NCBI RefSeq assembly: GCF_036226665.1
Contig: NZ_CP109007.1
Coordinates: 1,674,001-1,738,000, forward strand
Source of the DNA: Streptomyces sp. NBC_00691
GTDB lineage: Bacteria > Actinomycetota > Actinomycetes > Streptomycetales > Streptomycetaceae
Direction of reading: 5' to 3'
Length of the DNA: 64,000 bases
This document shows, piece after piece, positions 20,599 through 31,864 of this stretch (positions within the stretch are counted from its first letter, which is position 1; the number at the start of each line of letters is the position of its first letter). The notes beneath the pieces were generated by a model that was given only the letters and a program-made list of their open reading frames with translations, had not been told where the DNA came from and ran no database searches. The translations under genes and the position numbers were made by a program.

Positions 20599-21129
20599 TC
20601 AGCCCAGCCGCAGATGGTGGAGCATCAGCAGCCCGGCGGCCATGTTCGCGGCGGGGATCTCGCCCCGGGCGATCATGTCGGGGACCTGTTTCAGCGGCAC
20701 CCAGGCCCGCCGCGAGGACTCGAAGGCGTCCTCGGGCGGACCGGTGTAGGTGGCCGTCTCCGCCCAGTAGAGGTGGTGGCGGGCGTCGGTGAGGCCGTTG
20801 GACGGCTCGACGGTGAGGAGATGGCGCAGCGGCCCCGGCCGCCAGCCGGTCTCCTCCTCCATCTCGCGGGCGGCGGCCGCCTCGATCGCCTCGCCGTCCT
20901 CGACGACTCCGGCGGCCAGTTCCCAGCCCCAGCTGTCCGTGATGAAGCGATGGCGCCAGAGCATCAGTACTTCGTCGGCCTCGTTGACGGCCGTCGCGAC
21001 GGCGACCGGGCGGAGCCGGATCAGATAGTGGTCGAGGTGGCGGCCGTCCGGGAGTTCGACGTCCGCCAGGTTCACCTGGAACCAGCGATTCTCATAGACA
21101 GAGCGTTCGCTAAGTTTCGTCCACTGCAC
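20599..21129 (-). CDS. NUDIX hydrolase (ADP-ribose pyrophosphatase-like)
   Basis: A 176-residue NUDIX enzyme. The box reads GVVEDGEAIEAAAAREMEEETGW, matching GX5EX7REUXEEXGU, near residues 85-107. ELPDGRHLDHYLIRLRP before it resembles ADP-ribose pyrophosphatases. Start: the GTG at 21129 has GGAAGGTGG 7 bases upstream; an alternative GTG at 21195 overlaps the stop of the upstream regulator (GTGA) and would add 22 residues of no recognised structure. Lies directly downstream of the TPR regulator on the same strand and is likely cotranscribed with it. Confidence 0.87.
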   Translation of the reverse strand: MQWTKLSERSVYENRWFQVNLADVELPDGRHLDHYLIRLRPVAVATAVNEADEVLMLWRHRFITDSWGWELAAGVVEDGEAIEAAAAREMEEETGWRPGPLRHLLTVEPSNGLTDARHHLYWAETATYTGPPEDAFESSRRAWVPLKQVPDMIARGEIPAANMAAGLLMLHHLRLG

Positions 21130-21191
21130 GTTCTTGCCACCTTCCGACTGGTCGGTGCTTGTTTGGTGGCAATATCGCAGCAGTTCGCGGC

Positions 21192-22532
21192 TCACAGGGG
21201 AACGCGCAACGCCCCGTCAATGAGTGCCGCCGCCTCCCTGGCGTCACCTCCGCCGCTGGCCAGGAGGTGCTCCCTCACCTGCCGCAGCCGGTCACGCAGC
21301 CGCCGCGACTCCATCCCCCGGGCTCGCTCGGTCATCTCCACGGCCGTCCGCGCCGCCCCGTCGGCCTCCCCCTGGCGCAGCTCGATCTGACACAGCATGG
21401 CGAGCCGGTGCACCCGGCCCCGGTCGTGCGAGGGCACCCCGACGGCCAACGACGCGTGCTCGTGCGCCGCGGTGAGATCACCCAGACTGAGCAGGGCCTC
21501 GGCGACCTGGACGTTGACGAGTCCCGGCTGGACGTAGCCGGTCTCGGCCGGCTCGTCCCCCGGGCTGATCCGCTCGGCCTCGGCCTCGGCCCGCCGGATG
21601 CAGGCCAACGCGGCCGCCCCGTCGCCCAGATGCGCGTACGCCTTCGCCTGCATCGCCGTCAGATCGGCGGCGAGCGCCGGGGTGATCTGCCGGCCGGCCG
21701 CCCGCAGCGCCGCCTCCGCGAACGCCACCGCCTGCCGGTACTCCCCCATGAACAGCGACTGGTTGACGAGGAGCGCGATCACATAGGCACCGAGCCCCCG
21801 GTCCCCGCTCGCCTTCGCGAGCCGCAGGGCCTGGTGGAAGTAGCGCTGGGCGAGACCGTGCGCGTCGGCGTCGTACGCGCAGATGCCGGCCACCGCGACG
21901 AGTCCGCCGGTGGCGCGGTGCAGTCGGCGGCCGAGGGCGTCGCTGTACGAGCCCCGCAGCAGCGGGGCCGTCTCGGCGGTGAGGAAGCCGACGATACGGG
22001 CGCGGGTCGCGATGCCCCCGGCTTTCCGGTACATCTGCTCGTAGTGGGACCGGGCGGCGCTCAGCACGGTGATGTCGGCGGCGGAGACCGTCGTCCGGCC
22101 GATCCGGGAGACGTCCGCGTCCTCCGGCGGGTTCTCCCACTCCCATACGGGCATCACGGCCGGAGTGCCGGTCACGGCGGGCGCGGCGACTATGTGCGGC
22201 CGCTGCTGCTCGTCGGAGCGCCACAGGGCGGCCGCCCGCTCCACGAACCCGGAGAGCGGTGAACCGACCGCGAGCACGGGCCCCTCGGGCGCCCCGAAGC
22301 CGATGTCGTCCAGGGTCACCTGCCGGTGCAGCCGGGCGGCGAGCACCTCGCAGATCAGGTCGGGCACCTGGCCGCGCGGCCGCTGACCCTTCAACCAGCG
22401 GGCCACGGCGGTGTGTTCGTAGCGCAGGGTGAGGCCCCTGGCCCGGCCGGCCCGGTTCACATGGGCGGCCAGGCCGGCGTTCGAGACGCCCGCTTCGTCG
22501 AGCAGGGCGTCGAGCAAGGTGTTGGGCTGCAT
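21192..22532 (-). CDS. HTH/TPR regulatory protein (NsdA-like family)
   Basis: A 446-residue protein. The N-terminal 75 residues have a helix-turn-helix-like pattern (LLDALLDEAGVSNAGLAAHVNRAG...VARWLKGQRPRG). Residues about 200-440 are tetratricopeptide-like helices (SGDRGLGAYVIALLVNQSLFMGEYRQAVAFAEAALRAAG, MQAKAYAHLGDGAAALACIRRAEAEA, LLSLGDLTAAHEHASLAVG). Streptomyces proteins with this layout include NsdA, a negative regulator of sporulation and antibiotic production; whether this is NsdA or a paralogue cannot be told here. The stop overlaps a possible NUDIX start as GTGA. Confidence 0.75.
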   Translation of the reverse strand: MQPNTLLDALLDEAGVSNAGLAAHVNRAGRARGLTLRYEHTAVARWLKGQRPRGQVPDLICEVLAARLHRQVTLDDIGFGAPEGPVLAVGSPLSGFVERAAALWRSDEQQRPHIVAAPAVTGTPAVMPVWEWENPPEDADVSRIGRTTVSAADITVLSAARSHYEQMYRKAGGIATRARIVGFLTAETAPLLRGSYSDALGRRLHRATGGLVAVAGICAYDADAHGLAQRYFHQALRLAKASGDRGLGAYVIALLVNQSLFMGEYRQAVAFAEAALRAAGRQITPALAADLTAMQAKAYAHLGDGAAALACIRRAEAEAERISPGDEPAETGYVQPGLVNVQVAEALLSLGDLTAAHEHASLAVGVPSHDRGRVHRLAMLCQIELRQGEADGAARTAVEMTERARGMESRRLRDRLRQVREHLLASGGGDAREAAALIDGALRVPL

Positions 22533-22816
22533 GACCGCTCCGGTCGCTCCGGTCCGCTCCGGCCGCTCGGCTCGAACGCGGTGAACTCAGCGTAGCGGTG
22601 GCCGAATTCGTACGGACCGAACCACTGCGGAGAACCTCGCCCGGTCACCGGCCGCCCACCCTCGACGGGTGATTTCGCACGGGGTGTGAATGAAGTACCC
22701 GTTCTTCCGGTCCGCGTACTCTGCCGTGCTCGTCCCCGTACCGCTTGACTGTGCTTCTCGCCGCAAGGCGAAGACCGGGCCGCCGGCTCCCCCCTCAAAC
22801 AGTGCGGCCGCCCGGT

Positions 22817-22873
22817 CCGTGTCGCCCGCTCCGCTGATCTGCCCGACACTCCGTGGCGGGGCGGGCGACACCG
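22817..22873 (-). terminator. hairpin in the gap between SpoIIE-like phosphatase and TPR regulator
   Basis: The 11-base arms GTGTCGCCCGC and GCGGGCGACAC flank a 35-base interval that can itself fold. It lies just downstream of the phosphatase gene (minus strand) and probably ends its transcript. The rest of the gap 22533-22816 should hold the TPR regulator promoter; I see no clear hexamers and no gene in it. Confidence 0.5.
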
Positions 22874-22889
22874 GTACCGGCCCCTCCGC

Positions 22890-23957
22890 TCAACAGCGGG
22901 AGGAGGGGGCGGGCCGGGGGCGGCGCAGCCCGGGTTCGGCGGGCTGCGCCGGCACCCGGAAGCGGTCGTCGCGCACGACGAGCAGGGCGACGTCGTCGGT
23001 GAGCCGCCCGCCCGTGTGGTGCAGCAGGGCGGTGTGGACCTCGCGGACGAGCGCGTCGGGCGCCGCGCCGCGCAACCCGGCCAGCGCGGAGTCGAGCGCG
23101 AAGAACCGGCCCCGGTGGTCGCGGGCCTCCTCGGCGCCGTCGGTGTGCAGGACGAGCGTCTCGCCGGGCGTCAACCGGGCCGCGGTGTACGGCGTGAGGA
23201 CGGCGGGCAGCGGCAGTACGCCGAGCGGCGGCAGCGGCTCTCCGACCGGAAGGCGCTCCACTGCCCGCCCGAGCCGGTACGGGCCGGGGTGACCGCAGTT
23301 GAACACGGACAGCCGCCCGTCGGACCGGACCTCCAGGAGCAGCAGGGTCACGAACTCCTCGGCCGCCGGATGCTCGGGCGCCGTCCCGGACCGTGCCGGA
23401 TGCTCGTCCCGGGCCCGCTCCCGCAGATGCCGCTCCAGGGCGCGCTCCAGCCGCCGCAACACCCCGCCCAGCTCGGCCTCGTCGTGCGCGGCCTCACGAA
23501 AACTCCCGAGCACGGCGACCACGGCTCCCAGCGCCGCGAGACCGTGCCCCCGTACGTCCCCGATGACGATCCGCACCCCGTACGGGGTGGCCACCGCCTC
23601 GTACAGATCCCCGCCGACGGACGCACCCCGGGAGGCGGACAACTGCCCTGCGGCCAGGGTCAGTCCGTCGAGACGGGCGGGCGGCGGGCGCAGCAGCACC
23701 TGCTGGGTGGCGACGGCGACGGCCCGCGCGAGCGCCAGCTCCCGGGCGAGTCCGCGCCGCAGACCCAGCACCAGCCCGATGCCGACGGTGAGAAAGACGA
23801 CGCTGGTGGCGATCCTCATCGGCAGCCCCGGCTGCCGGACCGGCGGACAGCCGAACTTCCATGCCACGGCCACCGCACCCCAGGCGGTGGGAAGAGCAAG
23901 CGGGGCCAGCCGGCGGAGCCGGGAGCCATCGGAGACCAACGACCTCGTACGGATCAT
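22890..23957 (-). CDS. membrane PP2C/SpoIIE-family serine phosphatase
   Basis: A 355-residue protein. Two hydrophobic helices occupy residues about 17-36 and 48-66, then a SpoIIE-type phosphatase domain from about residue 100 with SVGGDLYEAVATPYGVRIVIGDVRGHGLAAL, where the aspartates bind metal, GHPGPYRLG, and LTDDVALLVVRD near the end. Such proteins typically dephosphorylate anti-anti-sigma factors at the membrane. No sensor domain other than the two helices is seen. ATG 23957 has GGGAAGGG 6 bases upstream. No anti-sigma genes are adjacent. Confidence 0.88.
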   Translation of the reverse strand: MIRTRSLVSDGSRLRRLAPLALPTAWGAVAVAWKFGCPPVRQPGLPMRIATSVVFLTVGIGLVLGLRRGLARELALARAVAVATQQVLLRPPPARLDGLTLAAGQLSASRGASVGGDLYEAVATPYGVRIVIGDVRGHGLAALGAVVAVLGSFREAAHDEAELGGVLRRLERALERHLRERARDEHPARSGTAPEHPAAEEFVTLLLLEVRSDGRLSVFNCGHPGPYRLGRAVERLPVGEPLPPLGVLPLPAVLTPYTAARLTPGETLVLHTDGAEEARDHRGRFFALDSALAGLRGAAPDALVREVHTALLHHTGGRLTDDVALLVVRDDRFRVPAQPAEPGLRRPRPAPSSRC

Positions 23958-24185
23958 GCACGGCCCTTCCCGAGCCCCGACAGCGCCCGAAGGCCCTGCG
24001 GCCCACAGGTCCGTCCCTGCGGCCGCGTCGATTCTGCCGACCGCACGCCCCACGGGGAACACCCCCCGACGATCTCACCCGAAGGAGTGAGCACCCCCAC
24101 CCCGCCGCCCTCCGCCAGTCCTGCGCCACGGGCACAGACGGACGACCGTCGGCCTCGCGTGCGGCCTCTCGGGTCGGGGAACGAC

Positions 24186-24220
24186 GGAGGGCCGCCCCGG
24201 GGATCCCGGGGCGGCCCTCC
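24186..24220 (-). terminator. terminator of the pheS-pheT operon
   Basis: A perfect 16-base stem (arms beginning GGAGGGCCGCCCCGGG) with a 3-base loop, 28 bases past the pheT stop. Nothing else is seen in 23958-24185 apart from the upstream region of the SpoIIE-like gene. Confidence 0.8.
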
Positions 24221-24248
24221 TCGTGGTGCGGTGGGTCCGCTACGGCGT

Positions 24249-26777
24249 TCAGGCGCCGCGCAGGACCGCGCCCGTGCGTTCGGACGCCAGGGCGACCGCC
24301 GCGTCGCGGGCCGCGGTGGCCTCGTCGACCGTGAGGGTGCGGTCCTCGGCGCGGAACCTCAGCGCGTACGCCAGGGACTTGGTGCCCTCGCCGAGCTGGT
24401 CGCCGGTGTAGACGTCGAACAGCCGGATGGACTCCAGGAGTTCACCCGCGCCCTCGGCGAGGGCGGCCTCGACCTCGGCGGCCGGGACGTCGCCCGCGAC
24501 GACCAGGGCGACGTCCTGGGTGGCGACCGGGAAGGAGGAGATCCGAGGAGCCTTCACGGGGCCCTCGTTCGCCTTCTCCAGGCGGTCCAGGTCGATCTCC
24601 ATCGCGCAGGTGCGGGCCGGCAGGCCGAAGGCCTTGACCACGCGCGGGTGGAGCTCGCCGGCGTGGCCGACGAGTACCTTCTCGCCGTCCACCTCGACGT
24701 GGAACGCGGCGCAGCGGCCCGGGTGCCACGGGGCGTGCTGGTCGGCGCTGATGATCAGCTCGACGCCCGCCTCGGCGGCCACGGACCGGCCGGCCTCGAC
24801 CGCGTCAGCCCAGTCGGACGGACGGCCCTTGCCCCACCAGCCGGCCTGCTCGCGCGCACCGGCGAGGACGACGGCGGCGCGGCGCGGCTGCGCGGGCAGC
24901 ACGGCGTTGACCGTGGCGATCTCCTCGTCGGTGGGACGGCGGTCGACGGGCAGCCGGACGGCGACGCCCGGCTGTCCCTCCGGCCGGAAGACCAGACCGG
25001 TCTCGAAGAGCGCCAGGTCGTGGCTGCCGCGGCTGTCGTTCCGGCGCAGCGCGCCGAGCAGGCCCGGCAGCAGCGTCGTGCGGAGCGCCGGCTCCTCGTC
25101 CGAGAGCGGGTTGACCAGCTTCACGAGGCGACGGCGTGCGTCGTCCGCGTCGAGGCCGAGGTTGTCGAGGGCCTGCTCCCCGATGAAGGGGTAGTTCAGC
25201 GCCTCGACGTAGCCGGCGCCGGCCAGGGCGCGGCCCACCCGGCGGTGGACGCGCTGGCGCTCGGTGAGCCCGCGGCCGGCCGGCGGCTTGGGCAGCGTGG
25301 AGGGCAGGTTCTCGTAGCCCTCCAGCCGGATGACCTCTTCCGCGAGGTCGTTCGGCTCGTTGAGGTCGGGGCGCCACGACGGCACGGTGACGATGAGCTC
25401 GTCCTGGCCGTAGACGTCGCAGCCGACCTCCTGGAGGCGGCGGACGACGGTCTCGCGGCCGTAGTCGACGCCCGCGACCTTGTCCGGGTGGTTCGCCGGC
25501 ATGGTGATCGTGCGCGGCGCGGACGGGGCGCTGATCTCGGTGACGCCGGCCTCGGCCGTGCCGCCCGCGAGCAGCACGAGCAGGTCGACGCAGCGCTGGG
25601 CCGCGGCGGCCGCGGCCTGCGGGTCTACACCGCGCTCGAAGCGCTTGGACGCCTCGGAGGCCAGCTTGTGCCGGCGCGCCGTACGGGCGATCGAGATCGC
25701 GTCGAAGTGCGCGGCCTCGATGACGATCTCGGCGGTGCCGGTGACGACCCCGGTCTCCGGGTCCGTCGCCGGGTCGGCGATCTCCGTGTTGGCGCCGCCC
25801 ATGACACCGGCGATGCCGATCGGACCGCGGTCGTCGGTGATGACCAGGTCCGCCGCGTCGAGGACGCGGACGGCGCCGTCGAGCGTGGTGATCTTCTCGC
25901 CGGCCTCGGCGCGACGCACTCCGATGGGGCCGTCGAGCCGGCTCCGGTCGTAGGCGTGCAGCGGCTGCCCGAGCTCGAGCATCACGTAGTTCGTGACGTC
26001 GACCGCGAGCGAGATCGGGCGCATGCCGGCCTTCTGGAGGCGGCGGCGCAGCCAGATCGGCGACCGGGCCTCGGGCTGCAGACCGACCACGGTGCGCGCG
26101 GTGAAGCGGTCGCAGCCGATCGGGTCGGTGACCCGGACCGGGTAGCCGTACGAGTTGGGCGCGGGCACGTCGAGCAGCGCCGGGTCGCGCAGCGGCAGGC
26201 CGTACGCGATCGCGGTCTCGCGGGCGACGCCGCGCATCGAGAGGCAGTAGCCGCGGTCCGGGGTGACGGCGATGTCGAGGACCTCGTCGTACAGCTCCAG
26301 GAGCTTCGTGGCGTCGATGCCGATCTCGAGCTCCGGCGGCAGCACGATGATGCCGTGCGTGCCGTCGTCGCCCATGCCGAGCTCGTCGCCGGAGCAGATC
26401 ATGCCCCGGGAGACGCGGCCGTACGTCTTGCGCTCGGCGATCCGGAAGTCACCGGGGAGCACGGCGCCGGGGAGCGCCACGACGACCTTGTCGCCCTCGG
26501 CGAAGTTCCGGGCGCCGCAGATGATCTCCTGGGGCTCGCCGGTGCCGTTGGCCTGGCCGACGTCGACGGTGCAGAAGCGGATGGGCTTCTTGAACTCCGT
26601 CAGCTCCTCGATGGTGAGGACCTTGCCGACCACCAGCGGGCCGGTCAGGCCGGCGCCGAGCCGCTCGACGGTCTCGACCTCGAGCCCTGCCGAAATGAGC
26701 TTGGCCTGGACGTCGCGGCCGGTCTCCGTCGCCGGCAGGTCGACGTACTCCCGCAGCCAAGAAAGCGGGACCCGCAT
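24249..26777 (-). CDS. pheT: phenylalanyl-tRNA synthetase beta subunit
   Basis: An 842-residue PheT. From the N-terminus: [15 protein letters not shown], a tRNA-binding OB domain at about 40-155, the B3/B4 editing region, B5 with [20 protein letters not shown] near residue 470, and the C-terminal anticodon-binding ferredoxin-like domain starting near residue 745 ([17 protein letters not shown]). It pairs with PheS as an alpha2-beta2 enzyme. The ATG overlaps the pheS TGA by one base (TGATG), a coupling arrangement. Length is normal for actinobacteria. Confidence 0.98.
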   Translation of the reverse strand: MRVPLSWLREYVDLPATETGRDVQAKLISAGLEVETVERLGAGLTGPLVVGKVLTIEELTEFKKPIRFCTVDVGQANGTGEPQEIICGARNFAEGDKVVVALPGAVLPGDFRIAERKTYGRVSRGMICSGDELGMGDDGTHGIIVLPPELEIGIDATKLLELYDEVLDIAVTPDRGYCLSMRGVARETAIAYGLPLRDPALLDVPAPNSYGYPVRVTDPIGCDRFTARTVVGLQPEARSPIWLRRRLQKAGMRPISLAVDVTNYVMLELGQPLHAYDRSRLDGPIGVRRAEAGEKITTLDGAVRVLDAADLVITDDRGPIGIAGVMGGANTEIADPATDPETGVVTGTAEIVIEAAHFDAISIARTARRHKLASEASKRFERGVDPQAAAAAAQRCVDLLVLLAGGTAEAGVTEISAPSAPRTITMPANHPDKVAGVDYGRETVVRRLQEVGCDVYGQDELIVTVPSWRPDLNEPNDLAEEVIRLEGYENLPSTLPKPPAGRGLTERQRVHRRVGRALAGAGYVEALNYPFIGEQALDNLGLDADDARRRLVKLVNPLSDEEPALRTTLLPGLLGALRRNDSRGSHDLALFETGLVFRPEGQPGVAVRLPVDRRPTDEEIATVNAVLPAQPRRAAVVLAGAREQAGWWGKGRPSDWADAVEAGRSVAAEAGVELIISADQHAPWHPGRCAAFHVEVDGEKVLVGHAGELHPRVVKAFGLPARTCAMEIDLDRLEKANEGPVKAPRISSFPVATQDVALVVAGDVPAAEVEAALAEGAGELLESIRLFDVYTGDQLGEGTKSLAYALRFRAEDRTLTVDEATAARDAAVALASERTGAVLRGA

Positions 26778-27916
26778 CAGATCTCCATCCCGAACGGCCG
26801 GGTGAACCGGACGTCACCCTCGACCATGTTTCGCATGTCGTCGACGTTGTGGCGGAACATCAGCATCCGCTCGATGCCGAACCCGAAGGCGAATCCGCTG
26901 TACTTCTCGGGGTCCACACCGCAGGCGACGAGCACCTTCGGGTTGACCATGCCGCAGCCGCCCAGCTCGATCCAGCCCTCGCTGCCGCAGGTGCGGCAGG
27001 GGCGGTCCGGGTTGCCGACGGACTCGCCGCGACAGACGTAGCAGAGCATGTCCATCTCGGCGGACGGCTCGGTGAAGGGGAAGAAGTTCGGCCGCAGCCG
27101 GGTCTTCATGTCCGGACCGAAGAGCGCCTGGACCATGTGGTCGAGGGTGCCCTTGAGGTCGGCCATGGTGAGGCCCTCGTCGACGGCGAGCAGCTCGATC
27201 TGGTGGAAGACCGGGGTGTGCGTGGCGTCGAGCTCGTCGGTGCGGTAGACGCGGCCGGGGCACACGACGTAGACCGGGGGCTCCCGGTCGATGAGCGTGC
27301 GGGCCTGGACCGGCGAGGTGTGGGTGCGCAGCACGACACCGGACTCGTCGCCCGTGGTGGCCTTTCCGTCGCGGGAGGTCCCCTCGACGAAGAAGGTGTC
27401 CTGCATCTGGCGCGCCGGGTGGTCCGGGACGAAGTTGAGGGCGTCGAAGTTGAACCACTCCGCCTCGACCTCGGGACCCTCGGCGACCTCGTACCCCATG
27501 GAGACGAACACGTCGGAGACGCGCTCCATGAGCGTGGTCAGCGGGTGGCGGGCACCGGCCGGGACGCGGTCGTACGGCAGGGTGACGTCGACGGCCTCCT
27601 CGACGAGGACGCGCGCGTCGCGCTCGGCCTCCAGCTCCGTCTGGCGGGCGGCGAGCGCCTTGGAGACGATGCCGCGGGCCTGGCCCACGATCTTTCCGGC
27701 GGCGGCCTTGGCCTGCGGGGGCAGGGCACCGATCTCCCGGTTGGCGAGCGCCAGCGGCGAGGTGCCACCGGTGTGCGCCGTCTTCGCGTGTGCGAGCGCG
27801 TCGAGGTCGCCCGCGGCGGCGAAGGCGGCGAGCGCCTCGTCCCGCATGCGCTCGATCTCTTCCGGTTTCAGTGCCTCGACCTCAACCGGGTCGTACGACT
27901 TATTGGGTGCGGACAT
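26777..27916 (-). CDS. pheS: phenylalanyl-tRNA synthetase alpha subunit
   Basis: A 379-residue class II synthetase subunit. An N-terminal coiled coil (about 20-110) is followed by motif 1 near [21 protein letters not shown], motif 2 at [20 protein letters not shown], and motif 3 at [20 protein letters not shown] close to the C-terminus. A Cys-rich insert ([23 protein letters not shown] near residue 295) is typical of actinobacterial PheS and could bind zinc. It charges tRNA-Phe with phenylalanine. First gene of pheST; the upstream 177-base gap must hold its promoter unless it reads through from the histidine kinase gene. Confidence 0.98.
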   Translation of the reverse strand: MSAPNKSYDPVEVEALKPEEIERMRDEALAAFAAAGDLDALAHAKTAHTGGTSPLALANREIGALPPQAKAAAGKIVGQARGIVSKALAARQTELEAERDARVLVEEAVDVTLPYDRVPAGARHPLTTLMERVSDVFVSMGYEVAEGPEVEAEWFNFDALNFVPDHPARQMQDTFFVEGTSRDGKATTGDESGVVLRTHTSPVQARTLIDREPPVYVVCPGRVYRTDELDATHTPVFHQIELLAVDEGLTMADLKGTLDHMVQALFGPDMKTRLRPNFFPFTEPSAEMDMLCYVCRGESVGNPDRPCRTCGSEGWIELGGCGMVNPKVLVACGVDPEKYSGFAFGFGIERMLMFRHNVDDMRNMVEGDVRFTRPFGMEI

Positions 27917-28093
27917 CTCTTCCCGTGCTTCCGTTGGCTTGGCTGGGCGGCCCCGCTCGACGTCAAGGGCGCAAACGTGCCAAAGGACGAGTCTAACGGG
28001 GTGGGGGGATGCGAATGAGCCCGTGGGCGGCCCGGGCGGCTTTCGATCTCGTCTGATCCTGTCCGATCCGGTCGGACTTCGTGCTGGATCTCG

Positions 28094-29254
28094 TCAGGCG
28101 AGATGGGCCGGGGTGCCGACGGGCAGCATAAATCGGAACTCGGCCCCGCCTCGGGGGCCCCTGCCGACGGTGATGGTCCCGCCGTGGGCCTCGACGACGC
28201 CCTTGACGATGTAGAGGCCGAGGCCGGTGCCGCCGCGCTTGCTGCCCCGCCAGAAGCGGGTGAAGACGCGGCTCATCGACTCCTCGGGGATGCCGGGGCC
28301 CTCGTCGCTCACGGTGACCTCCGTCCCCTCTTCTCCGTCGGCGCACGTCCTGGCGGGTGCCACCTCGATGGTGACTGTTCCCTCGCCGTGGCGCACCGCA
28401 TTTTCGAGGAGGTTCCCCAGGATCTGGTCGATCTTGTCGGGGTCGGCCCAGAGCGCGGGCAGCCCGGGCATGATCCGGACGAAGAACCGGTCCGGGGACT
28501 GGCCACCGGTGGTGTGCACCTGGACGTGCCGGCCGATGGCGGCGGCGATGTCGACGGGCTGCCGCCGCACCTCGAGCCGGCCCGAGTCGATCCGGGAGAT
28601 GTCGAGGAGTTCGGCGATGAGCCGCTTGATGCGGCCCGCGTCGGCGTCGACGGTCTCCAGCATGAGCCGCTTCTGCTCGTCGTTGAACCGCTCCCACTTG
28701 CCGAGGAGGGTGGCGGTGAAACCCTTCACGGAGGTCAGCGGGGAGCGCAGCTCGTGGGCGACGGTGGCGATGAGCTCGGCGTGGCTGCGCTCGGTGCGAC
28801 GGCGCGCCTCGGTGCCGCGCAGACAGATCACCACCCGGCGGACGGGTCCGGTGGGGCGCTCGCGGATGTAGCGGGCGGAGACGAGGACCTCGCGGCCGCC
28901 GGGCAGCAGCAGATTGCGCTCGGGCTGGCCGCGGCGGGTGGCGAGGCCGCCGTACGGGTCCGTGAGGGCCCACCAGCGGCGTCCCTTGAGGTCTTCGAGC
29001 GGCAGTGCCTGGTCGAGCGGGAGGCCGAGGGCCTTGTCGCCGGGGACGGCGGTGATCCGGCTGGCGGCGGAGTTGAAGGTGACGACCCGGCCGGTCTCGT
29101 CGGCGACGACGAGTCCGTCGGGCAGGTCGTCGGGCAGCACGCCGGCGAACCCGGCCTGCTCGTGGGTGTCCGCCGCGGCCTCCTGGCCCGGTGGCTCCTG
29201 GGCGTGCGGCGGGGCGCTCCGTGCCTGTGCGGAACCGTCCGTGCCGACCGTCAT
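28094..29254 (-). CDS. orphan PAS-domain sensor histidine kinase
   Basis: A 386-residue kinase with no membrane segment. A PAS domain covers residues about 38-145 (DDLPDGLVVADETGRVVTFNSAASRI). The HisKA domain has the phospho-accepting His167 in TVAHELRSPLTSVKGF, and the ATPase domain has the N box ILGNLLENAVRHGEG, the G1 box SDEGPGIP and the G2 box GGTGLGLYIVK. No response regulator is adjacent. It sits between the SpoU methyltransferase and pheS on the same strand, so it may share their transcript. The signal is presumably cytoplasmic. Confidence 0.9.
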   Translation of the reverse strand: MTVGTDGSAQARSAPPHAQEPPGQEAAADTHEQAGFAGVLPDDLPDGLVVADETGRVVTFNSAASRITAVPGDKALGLPLDQALPLEDLKGRRWWALTDPYGGLATRRGQPERNLLLPGGREVLVSARYIRERPTGPVRRVVICLRGTEARRRTERSHAELIATVAHELRSPLTSVKGFTATLLGKWERFNDEQKRLMLETVDADAGRIKRLIAELLDISRIDSGRLEVRRQPVDIAAAIGRHVQVHTTGGQSPDRFFVRIMPGLPALWADPDKIDQILGNLLENAVRHGEGTVTIEVAPARTCADGEEGTEVTVSDEGPGIPEESMSRVFTRFWRGSKRGGTGLGLYIVKGVVEAHGGTITVGRGPRGGAEFRFMLPVGTPAHLA

Positions 29255-29335
29255 CCCCGTACCCCACCCCTCCGTGTAGCGCAGTGGGCCCCCGAGTGCG
29301 TCACTCTACTGGGCGGGGAGGGCGGAATGGACCCC

Positions 29336-30175
<840 letters not shown>

Positions 30176-30310
30176 GAGGTGCGGCGGTTCTCTCTTCGGT
30201 GCCGGGTGGCTACGGGATCCGGGGTTTCGGGGGCCGGGGCTTCGAGGACTCGCGGGGGCGGGGGCTTCGCCGGCCCACCTCCACCGAACACCCTTCAGGG
30301 GGCGGACGCA

Positions 30311-30348
30311 CCCGGACCCGCAGGCGCGTGCGCGCCTGCGGGTCCGGG
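30311..30348 (-). terminator. terminator of the infC-rpmI-rplT operon
   Basis: Perfect 18-base stem with a 2-base apex: CCCGGACCCGCAGGCGCG at 30311-30328 and its complement at 30331-30348. It lies 24 bases after the rplT stop. Confidence 0.82.
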
Positions 30349-30371
30349 CAGAGGTACTGCGGCCTGGAAGA

Positions 30372-30758
30372 TCAGGCGGCGGCCTTCGGGGCGTTGACGT
30401 CGGCCGGCAGAGCCTTCTGCGCGACCTCGACCAGCGCGGCGAACGCGTTGGCGTCGTTGACGGCCAGCTCGGCGAGGATCTTGCGGTCCACCTCGATGTT
30501 GGCGGCCTTCAGACCCTGGATGAGGCGGTTGTACGTCATGCCGTTCAGGCGGGCAGCGGCGTTGATGCGCTGGATCCACAGCTGACGGAAGTCGCCCTTG
30601 CGCTTCTTGCGGTCGTTGTAGTTGTAGACCAGCGAGTGGGTGACCTGCTCCTTGGCCTTGCGGTACAGGCGCGAACGCTGACCGCGGTAGCCGGAGGCCG
30701 CCTCGAGGATCGCCCGGCGCTTCTTGTGGGCGTTGACTGCCCGCTTGACGCGTGCCAC
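30372..30758 (-). CDS. rplT: 50S ribosomal protein L20
   Basis: A 128-residue L20: basic N-terminus [35 protein letters not shown] and the conserved [18 protein letters not shown]. It is essential for early 50S assembly. The GTG start has AAGGAG 7 bases upstream. Third gene of infC-rpmI-rplT. Confidence 0.98.
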   Translation of the reverse strand: MARVKRAVNAHKKRRAILEAASGYRGQRSRLYRKAKEQVTHSLVYNYNDRKKRKGDFRQLWIQRINAAARLNGMTYNRLIQGLKAANIEVDRKILAELAVNDANAFAALVEVAQKALPADVNAPKAAA

Positions 30759-30864
30759 TTGTTAACTCCTTGTAGCGGGGTCGTGGTTGGACTCACACGA
30801 CCCGAAAAACGAATGGGTCCCGGACCTGGCCGGTAGCCCTCGTCGCCGAGGGCGGGTGATCAGA

Positions 30865-31059
30865 TCAGATGCCCAGCATCTTCTTGATCTTGGCCGCGTC
30901 GCCCGGGGCCATCTCCGCGTTGCCGGTGAGGCGACGCGTCAGCTTGGACGACTTGTGCTCGAGCAGGTGGCGCTTGCCGGCGCGCTCGCGCAGGATCTTG
31001 CCGGTGCCGGTGACCTTGAAGCGCTTCTTGGCACCGGAGTGCGTCTTGTTCTTCGGCAT
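30865..31059 (-). CDS. rpmI: 50S ribosomal protein L35
   Basis: A 64-residue L35, [21 protein letters not shown] through [14 protein letters not shown]. Highly basic, part of the large subunit. GAGGAG precedes the ATG by 11 bases. Between infC and rplT. Confidence 0.98.
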   Translation of the reverse strand: MPKNKTHSGAKKRFKVTGTGKILRERAGKRHLLEHKSSKLTRRLTGNAEMAPGDAAKIKKMLGI

Positions 31060-31183
31060 CGCGCCGTATCTCCTCGTCAGTGGCGCTCCCCACCGGTGTG
31101 GGCACCGGAGATCCGGGAGCGTCAATTCTTTGTTCGGTGGTTCCGGGCGGGGCCCGGGGCTGCCTGGTTGGCAGCCCGTCGGG

Positions 31184-31864
31184 TCACGCCTCGGGGTTCT
31201 CGGCCGGGGCTTCCGCCTCGGCCTCGACGACCGGAGCCTCAGCGGCCTCGGTCTCGGCGACCGGAGCCTCGGACGTCTCCTCGGAGGCGACGCCCTGACG
31301 CTCGGCCTTGCGTGCGGCCTGGGCCTCACGCGCCTCGGCCATGGCTTCGGTCTTCTTCTTGTGCGGGCCGAGAACCATGATCATGTTCCGGCCGTCCTGC
31401 TTCGGGTTGGACTCGATGAAGCCAAGCTCCTCGACGTCCGACGCCAGCCGCTGCAGCAGCCGGAAACCAAGCTCGGGACGGGACTGCTCACGACCACGGA
31501 ACATGATCGTGATCTTGACCTTGTCACCCTGCTTGAGGAACCGGACGACGTGACCCTTCTTGGTGTCGTAGTCGTGCGGGTCGATCTTCGGCCGGAGCTT
31601 CATCTCCTTGATGACCGTGTGCGCCTGGTTCTTGCGCGCCTCACGGGCCTTCATGGCCGACTCGTACTTGAACTTCCCGTAGTCCATGAGCTTGCACACG
31701 GGCGGACGGGCGTTCGCCGCGACCTCGACCAGGTCGAGGTCGTACTCCTGTGCGAGCTCCAGGGCCTTGGCAAGCGGAACAATCCCGACCTGCTCGCCGC
31801 TGGGTCCGACAAGTCGCACCTCGGGAACGCGAATCCTGTCGTTGATGCGGGGCTCGGCGCTGAT
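31184..31864 (-). CDS. infC: translation initiation factor IF-3 with non-standard ATC start
   Basis: A 226-residue IF-3. The N-terminal domain starts [19 protein letters not shown], the linker is rich in Lys/Arg ([14 protein letters not shown]), and the C-terminal domain carries [27 protein letters not shown] Glu/Ala-rich tail of about 45 residues follows. No ATG, GTG or TTG lies at the right place; GGAGG precedes an ATC at 31862-31864 by 4 bases, as with the AUU start of E. coli infC, where IF-3 represses its own translation by rejecting non-canonical starts. An in-frame ATG at 31945 lies inside a terminator-like hairpin and lacks a ribosome binding site. Confidence 0.9.
   Translation of the reverse strand: MSAEPRINDRIRVPEVRLVGPSGEQVGIVPLAKALELAQEYDLDLVEVAANARPPVCKLMDYGKFKYESAMKAREARKNQAHTVIKEMKLRPKIDPHDYDTKKGHVVRFLKQGDKVKITIMFRGREQSRPELGFRLLQRLASDVEELGFIESNPKQDGRNMIMVLGPHKKKTEAMAEAREAQAARKAERQGVASEETSEAPVAETEAAEAPVVEAEAEAPAENPEA

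Noticed and set aside
22690..23292. 200-codon plus-strand frame starting MKYPFFRSAYS between the TPR regulator and phosphatase genes
   Set aside because: The first 60 codons have poor third-position bias and the rest is antisense to the phosphatase gene.
23016..27041. A 1341-codon open frame on the plus strand opposite pheT/pheS
   Set aside because: It is the antisense shadow of strongly G/C-biased genes; its translation is Asp/Arg/Gly/Ala-rich with no domain, and pheT-pheS are unmistakable on the other strand.
27917..28093. Possible T-box or leader riboswitch before pheS
   Set aside because: No T-box motif or strong terminator/antiterminator pair is visible in the 177 bases.
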